A stretch of DNA of 64,000 nt from Raineyella fluvialis (GTDB lineage Bacteria > Actinomycetota > Actinomycetes > Propionibacteriales > Propionibacteriaceae), in NCBI RefSeq assembly GCF_009646095.1, contig NZ_CP045725.1:1612001-1676000 (forward strand). The letters run 5' to 3'. The notes under the pieces were generated by a model. The model saw only the letters and a program-made list of their open reading frames with translations, searched no databases and was not told the origin of the DNA. The position numbers were made by a program, and so were the translations under genes. Each line of letters begins with the position of its first letter. Position 1 is the stretch's first letter. Of the stretch, positions 45,355 through 53,645 are shown one piece after another.

Positions 45355-46569
45355 TCAGCGGGCGAGCTTCTTGAGCTCGATCGCCGGGTCGGCGAGCTTG
45401 ATCGGGTCGACCACCAGGCCGCGGTCGATGATCCGGCGAGCGGCGCGGACGGCCGTGCCGCCGTCCAGAGTGGCGGCGCCGATCATCCGGCCGTCGGCTT
45501 CCATCCGGAAGGCCGCGACCGGCACGCCGTCGACGTAGCGGACGATCGGGGTCCCGTTGACCAGGTCGCCCACCGCCTCGACATGCACACCGTAACGATC
45601 CGACCACATCCAGGCAGCCCCGTGTTCCGGAAGCGGCTTGCCGACGATCGCGGCGGCGACGTTCTGACCGCCGTGCATGGCCGACTCCCAGTGCTCGTGG
45701 CGGCGCAGCACGGTGCCGTCGGCCCGGCGGATCCGGGCCACGTCCCCGGCCGCGTAGACGCCCGGGTTGGTGGTGCGGTGGGCCTCGTCGACCAGGATCC
45801 CCTGGTCGGTCGCCAGCCCGGCGGTCTCGGCGAGGTGCGTCTCGGGGACGATGCCGACCGCGACGAGCACCGCGTCGGCGACGACACTGCTGCCGTCGTT
45901 GAGGGTGATCGTGTACTCGGCACCCGACTGCCTGATGGCCGTGGTCATCGCGCACCGGACGTCGACGCCGTGGGCGGCGTGCATCGCGTGCAGCCGGACG
46001 GCCAGTTCCGCGCCGGTGAGCGGGACCAGCGGCACCGGCACCGGGTCGATCAGCGAGACGGTCGCCCCGTCCTTGACGGCGGTGCTGGCCACCTCGGCGC
46101 CGATCAGACCGGCGCCGATGATGGCGAGACGTACGCCGGGCTTCAGCAGGCCCCGCAGCGTGTCGGCGTCGGCCTTGGTGCGCAGTTGCAGCAGACCGGG
46201 CAGGTCGCCGCCGGGGATCGGGAGCCGTCGTGCCCGCCCGCCGAGCGTCAGCACGGTGGTGCCGGCGCGGAACGTCGACCCGCCGGCCAGCTCCAGCACG
46301 CCCTCGTCGGGGCGCAGCGCGGTGACGCGGTCGGTGACCAGTTCCACGGCATTGTCGGAGTACCACGAGTCGGGGACGAAGGAGAGCTTCTCCAGCGGCA
46401 TCGAGCCGTCGAGGTACTCCTTGCTCAGCGGCGGCCGGTCGTACGGCACGCCCTCCGGATCGATGATCGTGACCCGGCCGTCGTATCCATGCTTGCGCAG
46501 CTCCTGGGCGGTGGTGAAACCGGCCAGGCCGCCGCCGACGATGGCGACGCCGTCGTCCCCGGCCGGCAT
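45355..46569 (-). CDS. Ferredoxin--NAD(P) reductase component of the ring-hydroxylating dioxygenase
   Basis: 404-residue FAD flavoprotein of the BphA4/HcaD class. FAD motif VAIVGGGLAGFTTAQELRKH, RPPLSKEYL (typical Lys contact), NAD motif LAIIGAGLIGAEVASTAVKD, and ADAVLVAVGIVPET followed by PGVYAAGDVARIRR. It passes electrons from NADH to the Rieske ferredoxin encoded just upstream, with which it shares one base (TGATG). Confidence 0.9.
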   Translation of the reverse strand: MPAGDDGVAIVGGGLAGFTTAQELRKHGYDGRVTIIDPEGVPYDRPPLSKEYLDGSMPLEKLSFVPDSWYSDNAVELVTDRVTALRPDEGVLELAGGSTFRAGTTVLTLGGRARRLPIPGGDLPGLLQLRTKADADTLRGLLKPGVRLAIIGAGLIGAEVASTAVKDGATVSLIDPVPVPLVPLTGAELAVRLHAMHAAHGVDVRCAMTTAIRQSGAEYTITLNDGSSVVADAVLVAVGIVPETHLAETAGLATDQGILVDEAHRTTNPGVYAAGDVARIRRADGTVLRRHEHWESAMHGGQNVAAAIVGKPLPEHGAAWMWSDRYGVHVEAVGDLVNGTPIVRYVDGVPVAAFRMEADGRMIGAATLDGGTAVRAARRIIDRGLVVDPIKLADPAIELKKLAR

Positions 46570-46937
46570 CAGGCCGTCACCTGCGTGACGGCGCCCTCGA
46601 CGGGCACACCCGGGTGGAGCCAGATCTCGTCACCGCGGAGCTCGACCTTGTGCGTCCGGGCCGGAATGCTCGCCGGCAGGCAGAGCGCGGCGCCGGTGCA
46701 CAGGGAGAAGCGGGCCGAGTGGATCGGGCACTCGACCTCCTCGCCCTCGATCCAGCCGTCGGCCAGCGAGGCCTCCTCGTGGGTGCAGGTGTCGTCGATG
46801 GCGTAGTACTTGCCGTCGGAGAAGAAGACGGCGATGTCACGGCCGGTGCCGTTGGTGGCGCCGTCGACGACGATCGCCTCCTCGTCCTCGATGTCTCCGA
46901 CGTCGGCGACCTTGATCGGCTCGAGCTTCTCGCTCAT
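46569..46937 (-). CDS. Rieske ferredoxin component of the dioxygenase
   Basis: 122 residues. Cluster ligands in CTHEEASLADGWIEGEE and CPIHSARFSLCTG; HKVELRGDEIWLHPGVP closes the fold. It is shorter and more acidic than oxygenase Rieske domains, as expected for an electron carrier between the reductase (45355-46569) and the oxygenase (48793-50845). ATG 46937 has AGGAAGGA; upstream in-frame codons are non-homologous. Confidence 0.9.
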   Translation of the reverse strand: MSEKLEPIKVADVGDIEDEEAIVVDGATNGTGRDIAVFFSDGKYYAIDDTCTHEEASLADGWIEGEEVECPIHSARFSLCTGAALCLPASIPARTHKVELRGDEIWLHPGVPVEGAVTQVTA

Positions 46938-46977
46938 GGTGGGAGTCCTTCCTGTACGTGGGGTGGGGTGCGCCGGC

Positions 46978-47709
46978 TCAGCTGGCCGGCCACGCCACCG
47001 TCGTGGCGTAAGCGTACGAGTCGGCCGGTAGCCACCGCTCGTAGTGGTGCCGGAACTGCTGCCGGCGGTAGAACTCGCGCGTCTGCGGTCCGCGCTGCGG
47101 GGTGGCGGGGATCCGCAGCGGGTCGCCGCGGAAGGTCGCGGTGGACAGTCGTAGCGCCCAGTGCCGGTCGTAGACGACCTGGTCGGCCCACACCTCGACG
47201 AGGAGCAGGTGACCGGGCAGCTCGGTGTTCTCACACCAGTGGTAGCTGACGCAGCCCTCCTCCCGGCGGGTCTCGGCGACCTCGGCGGTGATCCGGTCGT
47301 ACATCGCCGGGCTGGCCTGGACCGCGTTCTGGATCACCACGCGCACCTCGCCCGTCGCGGGCCAGCGGATGGCGCGATGCGACTCGCCGAGTCGCTCCGG
47401 CTCCCAGACACCCTCGCGCAGCGCGTAGATCTCGCGGCGGTAGAACTCGGTCCCCACCGACCCGTCCGCCGCCGCGCCGGTGACCAGACCGGTCAGCACC
47501 GGATAGTCGCCGGCCAGCGCGCGACGCCAGAACGCGTCGTACGCCTCCTCGGTCTCCCACAGCATGGTGAGGACGTGGAAGGAGCTCTCGTCGAGGCTGC
47601 CGTACAACTCGGCGCTGGCGCAGCCCGGGGCCTTGCGCAGCAGCGTGGTCTCCTCGCGCAGTGGTGCGGGATCGGCCAGGTCATGGAACTCGTGCAGGAC
47701 GCGGAGCAT
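46978..47709 (-). CDS. Tandem ABM-fold protein of unknown role in aromatic degradation
   Basis: 243 residues that look like two ABM/dimeric alpha-beta barrel units in one chain: MLRVLHEFHDLADP...APGCASAELYGSLD...LTMLWETEEAYDAFWRR, then VRVVIQNAVQASPAMY...REEGCVSYHWCENT...LLVEVWADQVVYDRHW. Each half keeps the EGC/GC-x-SY/AEL and W positions. The fold occurs in quinol monooxygenases and heme-binding proteins, so it may process a diol or quinone intermediate of this pathway. The reaction is unknown. Two bases after the preceding stop, with GAGGAGGA. Confidence 0.7.
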   Translation of the reverse strand: MLRVLHEFHDLADPAPLREETTLLRKAPGCASAELYGSLDESSFHVLTMLWETEEAYDAFWRRALAGDYPVLTGLVTGAAADGSVGTEFYRREIYALREGVWEPERLGESHRAIRWPATGEVRVVIQNAVQASPAMYDRITAEVAETRREEGCVSYHWCENTELPGHLLLVEVWADQVVYDRHWALRLSTATFRGDPLRIPATPQRGPQTREFYRRQQFRHHYERWLPADSYAYATTVAWPAS

Positions 47710-47711
47710 CG

Positions 47712-48764
47712 TCAGTCCTCCTCGACGCGGGTGCGGAAGTCGACCACCCAGTCGGGGGCCATGTACCTATCCTCCGCCGGGAAGCGCCGGTGCACCCCCT
47801 CGATGAGGAATCCGCCGAGCCGGTCGAAGGTGTCGAAGTAGGCGTACTCCGACGCCCCGCCGCGTAGGTCGGAACCCATGCACAGCGGTGCGCCGAGTGC
47901 GGTCATCGCCTCGACGGTCTGCGCCCAGTCGGCGGAGTCCGTGGTGAGGTAGGGGAACAGGTGGTGGATCCCCGGTCCGCGCTGGTCGGTGAACTCCCGG
48001 TTGTAGTGCGCCGGACCGTACGTGCACTGGATGATCTCGAAGCCGAAGTCCCCGGTGGAGCCCTGCGCGGTGAAGTAGCCGTGCTGCACCGGGCGCAGGT
48101 CGCGGTAGTACGGATTGTCGAGGCGGCCGTGCTCGGTCTGCCAGGTCTTCACGGCGAACGACTCGATGCCGAGGATCGCCCGGTACTGCTCGAGCGTCGC
48201 CAGGGTGTCGTCGACGACCACGCCGAAGTGGAAGACCTGCTGCATCGGCAGCGGTGTGCGGCCGCCGCGCAGGGCTTCGCCGTCGAGCGTACGGACCTCG
48301 CCCGTCGCAGCGTACGGGGCCGGCAGTACCTCGAGCAGGTAGCCGCCCAGGGCCTCGCGGGTGTCCCAGAAGGTGCGGCGGACGTCCCCGTCGACCACGT
48401 GGGTGTGGGCCGCCCGGATCCCCAGTGCCCCGAAGTGCGAGGCGATGGACGCCTCGTCGGCGCCCTCGGCGCGGACGGTGAGGTAGGCGATGCCCTCGCC
48501 CCGGGAGAGGAGGAAGTGGGAGAACGGCGTCTCGCCACCGGTCGGTTGGACCAGTTCGAACGGGACGTTCCCGCCGGCCCGCCCGAAGGCGGTGCGGTAG
48601 GTGCCGGCGCTGCGCCGCCCGTACGAGACCATCGCCGACAGGCGGTCGTCGGTGCAGTCGTTCGTCGTCCACTCGGTGGTGTCGAGGTAGGTGGCGTGCT
48701 GCTCGATCGCCTGGTCCAGGTCGCGGACCACGACGCCGATCTTCTCGAGGGTCGTGATGTTCAC
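47712..48764 (-). CDS. VOC-superfamily protein, possible type I extradiol dioxygenase or glyoxalase-like enzyme
   Basis: 350 residues with two vicinal-oxygen-chelate modules. The second has a plausible metal triad: His in QQVFHFGVVVDDT, His in GPGIHHLFPYL and Glu in GGFLIEGVH. The first (LEKIGVVVRDLDQAIEQHA) lacks the first His. Its place between the oxygenase and ferredoxin genes would suit ring cleavage, but a class III enzyme (51881-52834) could do that step instead. The start is GTG 48764 after GGAGAGGAGAG. Confidence 0.72.
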   Translation of the reverse strand: MNITTLEKIGVVVRDLDQAIEQHATYLDTTEWTTNDCTDDRLSAMVSYGRRSAGTYRTAFGRAGGNVPFELVQPTGGETPFSHFLLSRGEGIAYLTVRAEGADEASIASHFGALGIRAAHTHVVDGDVRRTFWDTREALGGYLLEVLPAPYAATGEVRTLDGEALRGGRTPLPMQQVFHFGVVVDDTLATLEQYRAILGIESFAVKTWQTEHGRLDNPYYRDLRPVQHGYFTAQGSTGDFGFEIIQCTYGPAHYNREFTDQRGPGIHHLFPYLTTDSADWAQTVEAMTALGAPLCMGSDLRGGASEYAYFDTFDRLGGFLIEGVHRRFPAEDRYMAPDWVVDFRTRVEED

Positions 48765-48792
48765 GGCTCTCCTCTCCCGGGGAAGGGGTGGG

Positions 48793-49440
48793 TCAGTAGA
48801 ACAGGCTGAGGTTCTTGTTGAGGATCATCGACATGTCGAAGAGGATCCGGCGCTCCTTGATCGCGTACCCCCACACGGAGGAGGGGTCACGGACGATCCG
48901 GTCGATCCGCTCACCGGTGATCGAGTCCTGGGAGCGCTGCCCGTTGGAGCGGTAGTCGTAGAAGTTCGACTTCACGACGTACTCGTCGGCGGCGATGCCC
49001 TTGGTCACCCGGATGTTGGCGATGATGTGGCGGGACCGCGACGGCGGCTCCTCGCCCCAGGCCTGGTTCGTCAGCAGCCGGTCGACGCGCTGCTTGAGCT
49101 GGACCGTGTTCTCCTCGAAGTAGGCGGAGGTCCGATAGTCGGCGATGCGCTGGGAGCGCTCACGGGACAGCCGGTCCTCCTGGGTGGGTGCCCAGTACAT
49201 GGCGTCGTCGGTGAAGAAGTCGAGCCAGGCCCCCCAGTTCCAGTCGTCGAGGACCTGCACCTCCTCGTAGAGGAACCGGGTGATCGCCCGCTCGACGGCC
49301 GGGTCGACCTCGGCGAGCAGGGCGGTCAGCTTGTCGGTCGTCGCGCTCACCGGGAGGGCGGCGGCCGCCGGGTCGCCGAAGGGGATGGCGGTGCTGTTGG
49401 TGGAGTCAGTGCTGTTGGTGGAGTCAATGGTCACGGTCAT
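48793..49440 (-). CDS. Aromatic-ring-hydroxylating dioxygenase beta subunit
   Basis: 215 residues of the SnoaL-like beta subunits: ITRFLYEEVQVLDDWNWGAW, LDFFTDDAMYWAPTQEDR, SRSRHIIANIRVT and KERRILFDMSMI. The N terminus is extended by a low-complexity Ser/Thr/Asn stretch from the 18-base repeat at 49391-49426. Structural partner of the alpha subunit, from which it is 49 bases away. Confidence 0.9.
   Translation of the reverse strand: MTVTIDSTNSTDSTNSTAIPFGDPAAAALPVSATTDKLTALLAEVDPAVERAITRFLYEEVQVLDDWNWGAWLDFFTDDAMYWAPTQEDRLSRERSQRIADYRTSAYFEENTVQLKQRVDRLLTNQAWGEEPPSRSRHIIANIRVTKGIAADEYVVKSNFYDYRSNGQRSQDSITGERIDRIVRDPSSVWGYAIKERRILFDMSMILNKNLSLFY
49391..49426. repeat. 18-bp perfect tandem duplication in the beta-subunit gene
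   Basis: GTGCTGTTGGTGGAGTCA occurs twice head to tail, coding an in-frame DSTNST duplication near the N terminus. Typical replication slippage; the unit length keeps the frame. Confidence 0.9.
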
Positions 49441-49489
49441 GGGTCACACCTCGTCGTGCGTCGGGTCTGGTCGTGTCGTACGGTGCGGC

Positions 49490-50845
49490 TCAGGCCTCGG
49501 CGGCGACGGTGTCGCCGGCCGACAGGCCGAGGCGGTGCTGGGCGCGCTTCTCCATGAGTTCCTCCCAGGAGTCGGAGGTCATCATGTCGAGGTAGTTCGC
49601 GTACATGTTGATCGCGGCGTTGTCGGAGAAGACGTGGGCGGACGAGCCACCCGGGTAGCAGCCCTCGTCCCACTGGATCGGGGCGCCGACCATCTGGTAG
49701 AGGTAGCCGGTGTCGCGGGCGACGCGGCCCTTGAGCACGTGCTGCATCTCTTCCCAGTTCAGCGCGTCGTCGGCCTCGAACATGCCGCCGGGGGTGAAGG
49801 TCCGCAGCACGTCGCGGCGGATGGAGTCCTTGATCTCCTCCGGGGCGTCCTTCGGCACGAAGGTCCAGGCCCAGACCTCCATCTCGTGCGGGCCACGCGG
49901 GTGGGTGACGCGGATGGTGTAGTTGCCCAGCACCATGAAGGTCGGCCAGATGTTCAGGTGGCCGCGGACCTCGCGGTTGTCGCCCAGTCGGCGGGCGATC
50001 ATCTCGGCGATCTCGGGCTGGGCCTCGTACTTCTGCATCGCCTGGCCGGTGTTGGGGACCTCGGCGCCCTTCTCGCCGTACCAGGCGCCGCCGTGGCCGT
50101 AGTCGGAGAAGAACTGGCGCCCGACCGGGTTGGTGCCGCGCTTGGTGCGGTCGGCGGCGTCGGAACCCTTGTTCAGCACGGTGGCGGCGGAGACGTGGGT
50201 GATCTCGGAGTGCTGCATGTCCGACGTGGGCTGCTCGGCCATGAACTTCCAGTTGTTCGGCAGCACCCAGCGGTGGAAGGCCACCTGCTCCATGCCGCCG
50301 TCCCAGCGGTCGATGTAGCCGTCGAGGTAGTACTTCGCCGAGCCGAGGTAGTCCTCGAAGTCGGGGGCGTCCTCGTCCCAGGTGCCGAACCAGAAGCCCT
50401 TGTAGTACTGGATCCGCGGGACCTTGACGGCGCTGAAGTTGCCGCGCTCGAAGGTCTCCGGGTAGGCGGTGTCCTGCCGCGGCACCTGGATCAGGTCGCC
50501 GGCCAGGTCGTACGCCCAGCCGTGGAAGGTGCAGGTGAAGGCCTTGGCGGTGCCCTTGTCGACCCGGCAGATGCGCATGCCACGGTGGCGGCACTGGTTG
50601 AGGAACGCCCGGACCGACCCGTCCTTCTGGCGGACGACCATCACCGGGTCCTCGCCGATGTAGGTCTGCAGGAAGTCGCCCTTCTTCGGGATCATCGAGT
50701 CGTGGGCGAGCATCACCCAGGCGCGCTTCCAGACCTTCTCCAGCTCCTGCTCGTAGATCTCCTCGTCGGTGAAGATCCGGCCGTTCAGACGGCCATTGTC
50801 GATGTCGATGAGGTCGGTGATGTCGAGTGACGTGTTGTCGGCCAT
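49490..50845 (-). CDS. Aromatic-ring-hydroxylating dioxygenase alpha (Rieske oxygenase) subunit
   Basis: 451 residues. Rieske ligands in NQCRHRGMRICRVDKG and FTCTFHGWAYDLAG. The catalytic domain has NNWKFMAEQPTSDMQHSEIT, where the two His of DMQHSEITH bind the mononuclear iron, with an Asp expected later as the third ligand. It adds O2 across an aromatic ring to give a cis-dihydrodiol. Similar to biphenyl, cumate and phenylpropionate-type oxygenases, but the substrate is not predictable. First gene of the minus-strand catabolic operon; AAGGGAG precedes the ATG. Confidence 0.92.
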   Translation of the reverse strand: MADNTSLDITDLIDIDNGRLNGRIFTDEEIYEQELEKVWKRAWVMLAHDSMIPKKGDFLQTYIGEDPVMVVRQKDGSVRAFLNQCRHRGMRICRVDKGTAKAFTCTFHGWAYDLAGDLIQVPRQDTAYPETFERGNFSAVKVPRIQYYKGFWFGTWDEDAPDFEDYLGSAKYYLDGYIDRWDGGMEQVAFHRWVLPNNWKFMAEQPTSDMQHSEITHVSAATVLNKGSDAADRTKRGTNPVGRQFFSDYGHGGAWYGEKGAEVPNTGQAMQKYEAQPEIAEMIARRLGDNREVRGHLNIWPTFMVLGNYTIRVTHPRGPHEMEVWAWTFVPKDAPEEIKDSIRRDVLRTFTPGGMFEADDALNWEEMQHVLKGRVARDTGYLYQMVGAPIQWDEGCYPGGSSAHVFSDNAAINMYANYLDMMTSDSWEELMEKRAQHRLGLSAGDTVAAEA

Positions 50846-50970
50846 GGAAACTCCCTTGTCAACGGACCGGCGGTCGGGCTCCGTGACGGTTCGGCCGATG
50901 AGGCCGAGGGGCGTCCGGCACTGGAGCCTTCGGTTCTGGGATCTGCAGGGTGAGGTCTGGTGTGACCTCT

Positions 50971-50990
50971 ACTTGAGTGAGCACTCAAGT
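50971..50990. promoter_or_regulatory. TetR operator between divergent dioxygenase and tetR transcripts
   Basis: ACTTGAGTG-AG-CACTCAAGT, perfect 9-base arms with a 2-base centre. 126 bases before the alpha-subunit start and 73 before the tetR GTG, so one bound dimer could control both directions. Confidence 0.72.
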
Positions 50991-51063
50991 CTGTGGTGAG
51001 GATCACGCTAGAGGCCGGTGGCCTAGGATCGACAGAGACCGTTCCATCAGGAAGGACACGCGT

Positions 51064-51768
51064 GTGCCCAGAACCGCCGACGATGCGCCCACCCGCCAGC
51101 GGATCCTCGATGCGGCCCGCCGCATCTCCGCCGAACGGGGATACAAGGGCACGACGCTGGCGATGATCCAGAAGGAGGCCAAGGTCCACCCCGGCTCCTT
51201 CTACTGGCACTTCGAGGACAAGGACTCGCTCTTCGCCGCGCTGGTGCGCTATGCGTACCAGGAGTCGCAGCCGATGGTCGACCGCCTCGGCCCCGGGGAC
51301 GCGGCCAACCCGGTCAAGGTCGTCCTCGACGCCATCGTCCAGAACCCTGCCCGGCACGGACTGTGGCGGTTCAACGTCCAGTTGATGCTCGACCCGGACA
51401 TGCAGGACTCGAAGACCGCCGAGGAGATCCGGACGCTGCGCGTCATCACCCAGCGCTCACTGACCGGTGCCTGGCTGGACCTCGTCCCGCCGCGGGTGCT
51501 GGCGGAGATGCCGGACCTGCCGGTACGGATGGCTGACTTCTCCCTCGCGGTGGTCGAGGGCTGCATCCTGTCCCGGGTAGCCGGGACCCAGCGCGACGAG
51601 GAGTTCATCACCGCGGTCGCCACCGCCGTGATGGCCCGGATGGTGACCCTCGCCTGCGAGGAGGTGGGCGAGCCGGTGCCCGGCTTCTTCCTCGAACGGG
51701 CGGCCGGCATCGAGACGATCGTCCTGGGCCGGCCTGCCGGGGTTGACCTCACCCGCCCGGCCACCTAG
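51064..51768 (+). CDS. TetR-family transcriptional regulator of the aromatic cluster
   Basis: 234 residues. The N-terminal helix-turn-helix (TRQRILDAARRISAERGYKG, MIQKEAKVHPGSFYWHFEDK) is typical TetR; the rest is a helical ligand domain without recognised specificity. GTG 51064 follows AGGAAGG at 51050-51056 and matches the normal N terminus, although the frame is open from 50977. Likely represses the divergent dioxygenase operon through the site at 50971-50990, and perhaps its own operon, until an aromatic ligand binds. Confidence 0.88.
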   Translation: MPRTADDAPTRQRILDAARRISAERGYKGTTLAMIQKEAKVHPGSFYWHFEDKDSLFAALVRYAYQESQPMVDRLGPGDAANPVKVVLDAIVQNPARHGLWRFNVQLMLDPDMQDSKTAEEIRTLRVITQRSLTGAWLDLVPPRVLAEMPDLPVRMADFSLAVVEGCILSRVAGTQRDEEFITAVATAVMARMVTLACEEVGEPVPGFFLERAAGIETIVLGRPAGVDLTRPAT

Positions 51769-51880
51769 CCTCCTGATCACCCGTTCACCGGCCGGAGGGC
51801 GTCCGACCGTGATGGGATGAGTGAGCACGGGTCCGTTCGTCACCGCGTCGTGTCCCCCCGTTCTCGAGGAACCCATCATC

Positions 51881-52834
51881 ATGTCGCTCGCCCTCATCGC
51901 GATGTCCCACAGCCCCCTGCTGCACACCGCCGAACTACCGCCCGCTCCCGAGGTCCGTGCCCGGGTCGACGGCGCCTTCGAGGCCATCCACGCCTTCGCC
52001 GCGGAGTACGACCCGACGCTGGTCGTCGTCTTCGCGCCGGACCACTACAACGGCTTCTTCTACGACCTGATGCCCCCGTTCTGCGTCGGCCTGGCCGCCG
52101 AGGCGATCGGCGACTACGGCACCGAGGCGGGCCCGCTGTCCGTCGACGAGGCGTACGCCCTTGCCGTCGTCCGGCACGCCCAGCAGGCCGACATCGACAT
52201 GACCCTGTCGCGGCGGATGGAGGTCGACCACGGTGCCGTGCAGCCCCTGGAGACGCTGTTCGGCGGGCTGGACGCCAAGCCGGTCGTGCCGGTCTTCGTC
52301 AACGGGGTCGCCGCGCCGTTCGTCCCGATGCGGCGGATCCGGGCGATGGGGCAGGCGGTCGGTGACTACCTGGCCTCCCTCGACGAGCGGGTGCTGGTGA
52401 TCGCGTCGGGTGGCCTGTCGCACGACCCGCCGGTCCCGCAGTGGGACACGGCGTCCGCCGGCGTCCGCGAGGGCCTGATCGACGGCCGCCATCCCTCGCC
52501 CGAGGCGCGCGAGGCGCGCCAGCGCCGGGTGATCGAGGGTGCCGCGGCGTTCGCCCGGGGAGAGGCCCCCATCCGCGACCTCAACCCGGACTGGGACCGC
52601 GCCTTCATGGCCGACTGTGCCGCCGGCGACCCGGCCCGCTTCGACGCGTACGAGGCCGAGCAGATGACCGAGGACGCCGGGCACTCCTCGCACGAGGTGC
52701 GCACCTGGGTCGCCGCGTTCAGCGCGCTGGCGGCGGCCGGGGCGTACGAGACGACGCTCGAGTACTACGAGGCGATCCCCGAGTACATCGCCGGCTTCGG
52801 CGTGATGGCCGCCCGTACCGCTGGGGAGCGCTGA
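51881..52834 (+). CDS. Class III extradiol dioxygenase, MhpB-like (2,3-dihydroxyphenylpropionate 1,2-dioxygenase family)
   Basis: 317 residues of the LigB fold. Iron/catalytic His residues are in MSHSPLLHTAE, VFAPDHYNGFFYD, MEVDHGAVQPLETLFG and ASGGLSHDPPVPQWD. The C-terminal WVAAFSALAAAGAYETTLEYYE matches MhpB. It opens catechol-type rings next to a hydroxyl. ATG 51881 is in frame with 20 upstream codons that are not family sequence. One base separates it from the dehydrogenase gene, so this pair runs diol to ring-fission product. Confidence 0.88.
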   Translation: MSLALIAMSHSPLLHTAELPPAPEVRARVDGAFEAIHAFAAEYDPTLVVVFAPDHYNGFFYDLMPPFCVGLAAEAIGDYGTEAGPLSVDEAYALAVVRHAQQADIDMTLSRRMEVDHGAVQPLETLFGGLDAKPVVPVFVNGVAAPFVPMRRIRAMGQAVGDYLASLDERVLVIASGGLSHDPPVPQWDTASAGVREGLIDGRHPSPEAREARQRRVIEGAAAFARGEAPIRDLNPDWDRAFMADCAAGDPARFDAYEAEQMTEDAGHSSHEVRTWVAAFSALAAAGAYETTLEYYEAIPEYIAGFGVMAARTAGER

Positions 52835-52835
52835 C

Positions 52836-53645
52836 ATGGGGTGGCTCGAAGGACAGGTCGCGGTCCTCACCGGGGGCGGTTCGGGTCTCGGCCGGGCGCT
52901 GGTGGACACCCTCCTGGAGGAGGGCGCCAGGGTCGTCGTGCTGGAGTACTCGACCGACAAGTGCCGGGCCCTGGAGGAGCAGTGCGACCCGGAGCGGGTC
53001 GCCGTCGTGCAGGGCGACGCCGGATCGTACGCCTCGAACCGCGCGGCCGTCGACCTGGCGGTCTCCCGGTGGGGCAAGCTGGACAGCTTCATCGCCAACG
53101 CGGGGCTGTGGGACTTCAGCCGGCGCCTCGACGACATGACGCCGGAGGAGGTGGAGCGCGGCTTCGACGAGCTCTACCGGCTCAACGTCAAGGGTCCGCT
53201 GCTGGGAGCCAAGGCCGCCCTGGAGGCGTTGCGGGCGACTCGTGGCTCGTTCATCATCACGCTGTCCAACGCCGCCCTCTACCCGGGCGGCGGCGGTGCC
53301 CTCTACATCTCGAGCAAGCACGCCGGTGCCGGGCTGGTCAAGCAGTTGGCGTACGAGTTGGCGCCCGACGTACGGGTCAACGGGGTGGCGCCGGCGGGCA
53401 TGGTCAGTGACCTGCGGGGGCCGGCGGCGATGGGGTTGGCCGACACCTCGGTGAGCGGCTTCGACATGGCCGGGATGGTGGCGAAGAAGTCCGCCCTGCG
53501 GCGCTGCCCCGAGGCGGTCGACTACACCGGGGCGTACGTGCTGCTGGCCTCCCGGAAGTACGGCATCACCACCTCCGGGTCGATCCTGGACGTGGCCAAC
53601 GCGAAGGGGCTCATCGGCCGGGTGGTCGACGACCTGCTGGGCTAG
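52836..53645 (+). CDS. cis-Dihydrodiol dehydrogenase (BphB-like SDR)
   Basis: 269-residue short-chain dehydrogenase. NAD motif VAVLTGGGSGLGRALVDTLL, DAGSYASNRAAV (adenine contact), FIANAGLWDFS, the catalytic Ser in TLSNAALYPGGGGA and Tyr/Lys in LYISSKHAGAGLVKQLAYEL; RVNGVAPAGM follows. These segments closely follow biphenyl and cumate dihydrodiol dehydrogenases. It oxidises the dioxygenase product to a catechol for the neighbouring extradiol enzyme. Its TAG stop at CTAG is shared with the convergent hydrolase gene. Confidence 0.9.
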   Translation: MGWLEGQVAVLTGGGSGLGRALVDTLLEEGARVVVLEYSTDKCRALEEQCDPERVAVVQGDAGSYASNRAAVDLAVSRWGKLDSFIANAGLWDFSRRLDDMTPEEVERGFDELYRLNVKGPLLGAKAALEALRATRGSFIITLSNAALYPGGGGALYISSKHAGAGLVKQLAYELAPDVRVNGVAPAGMVSDLRGPAAMGLADTSVSGFDMAGMVAKKSALRRCPEAVDYTGAYVLLASRKYGITTSGSILDVANAKGLIGRVVDDLLG

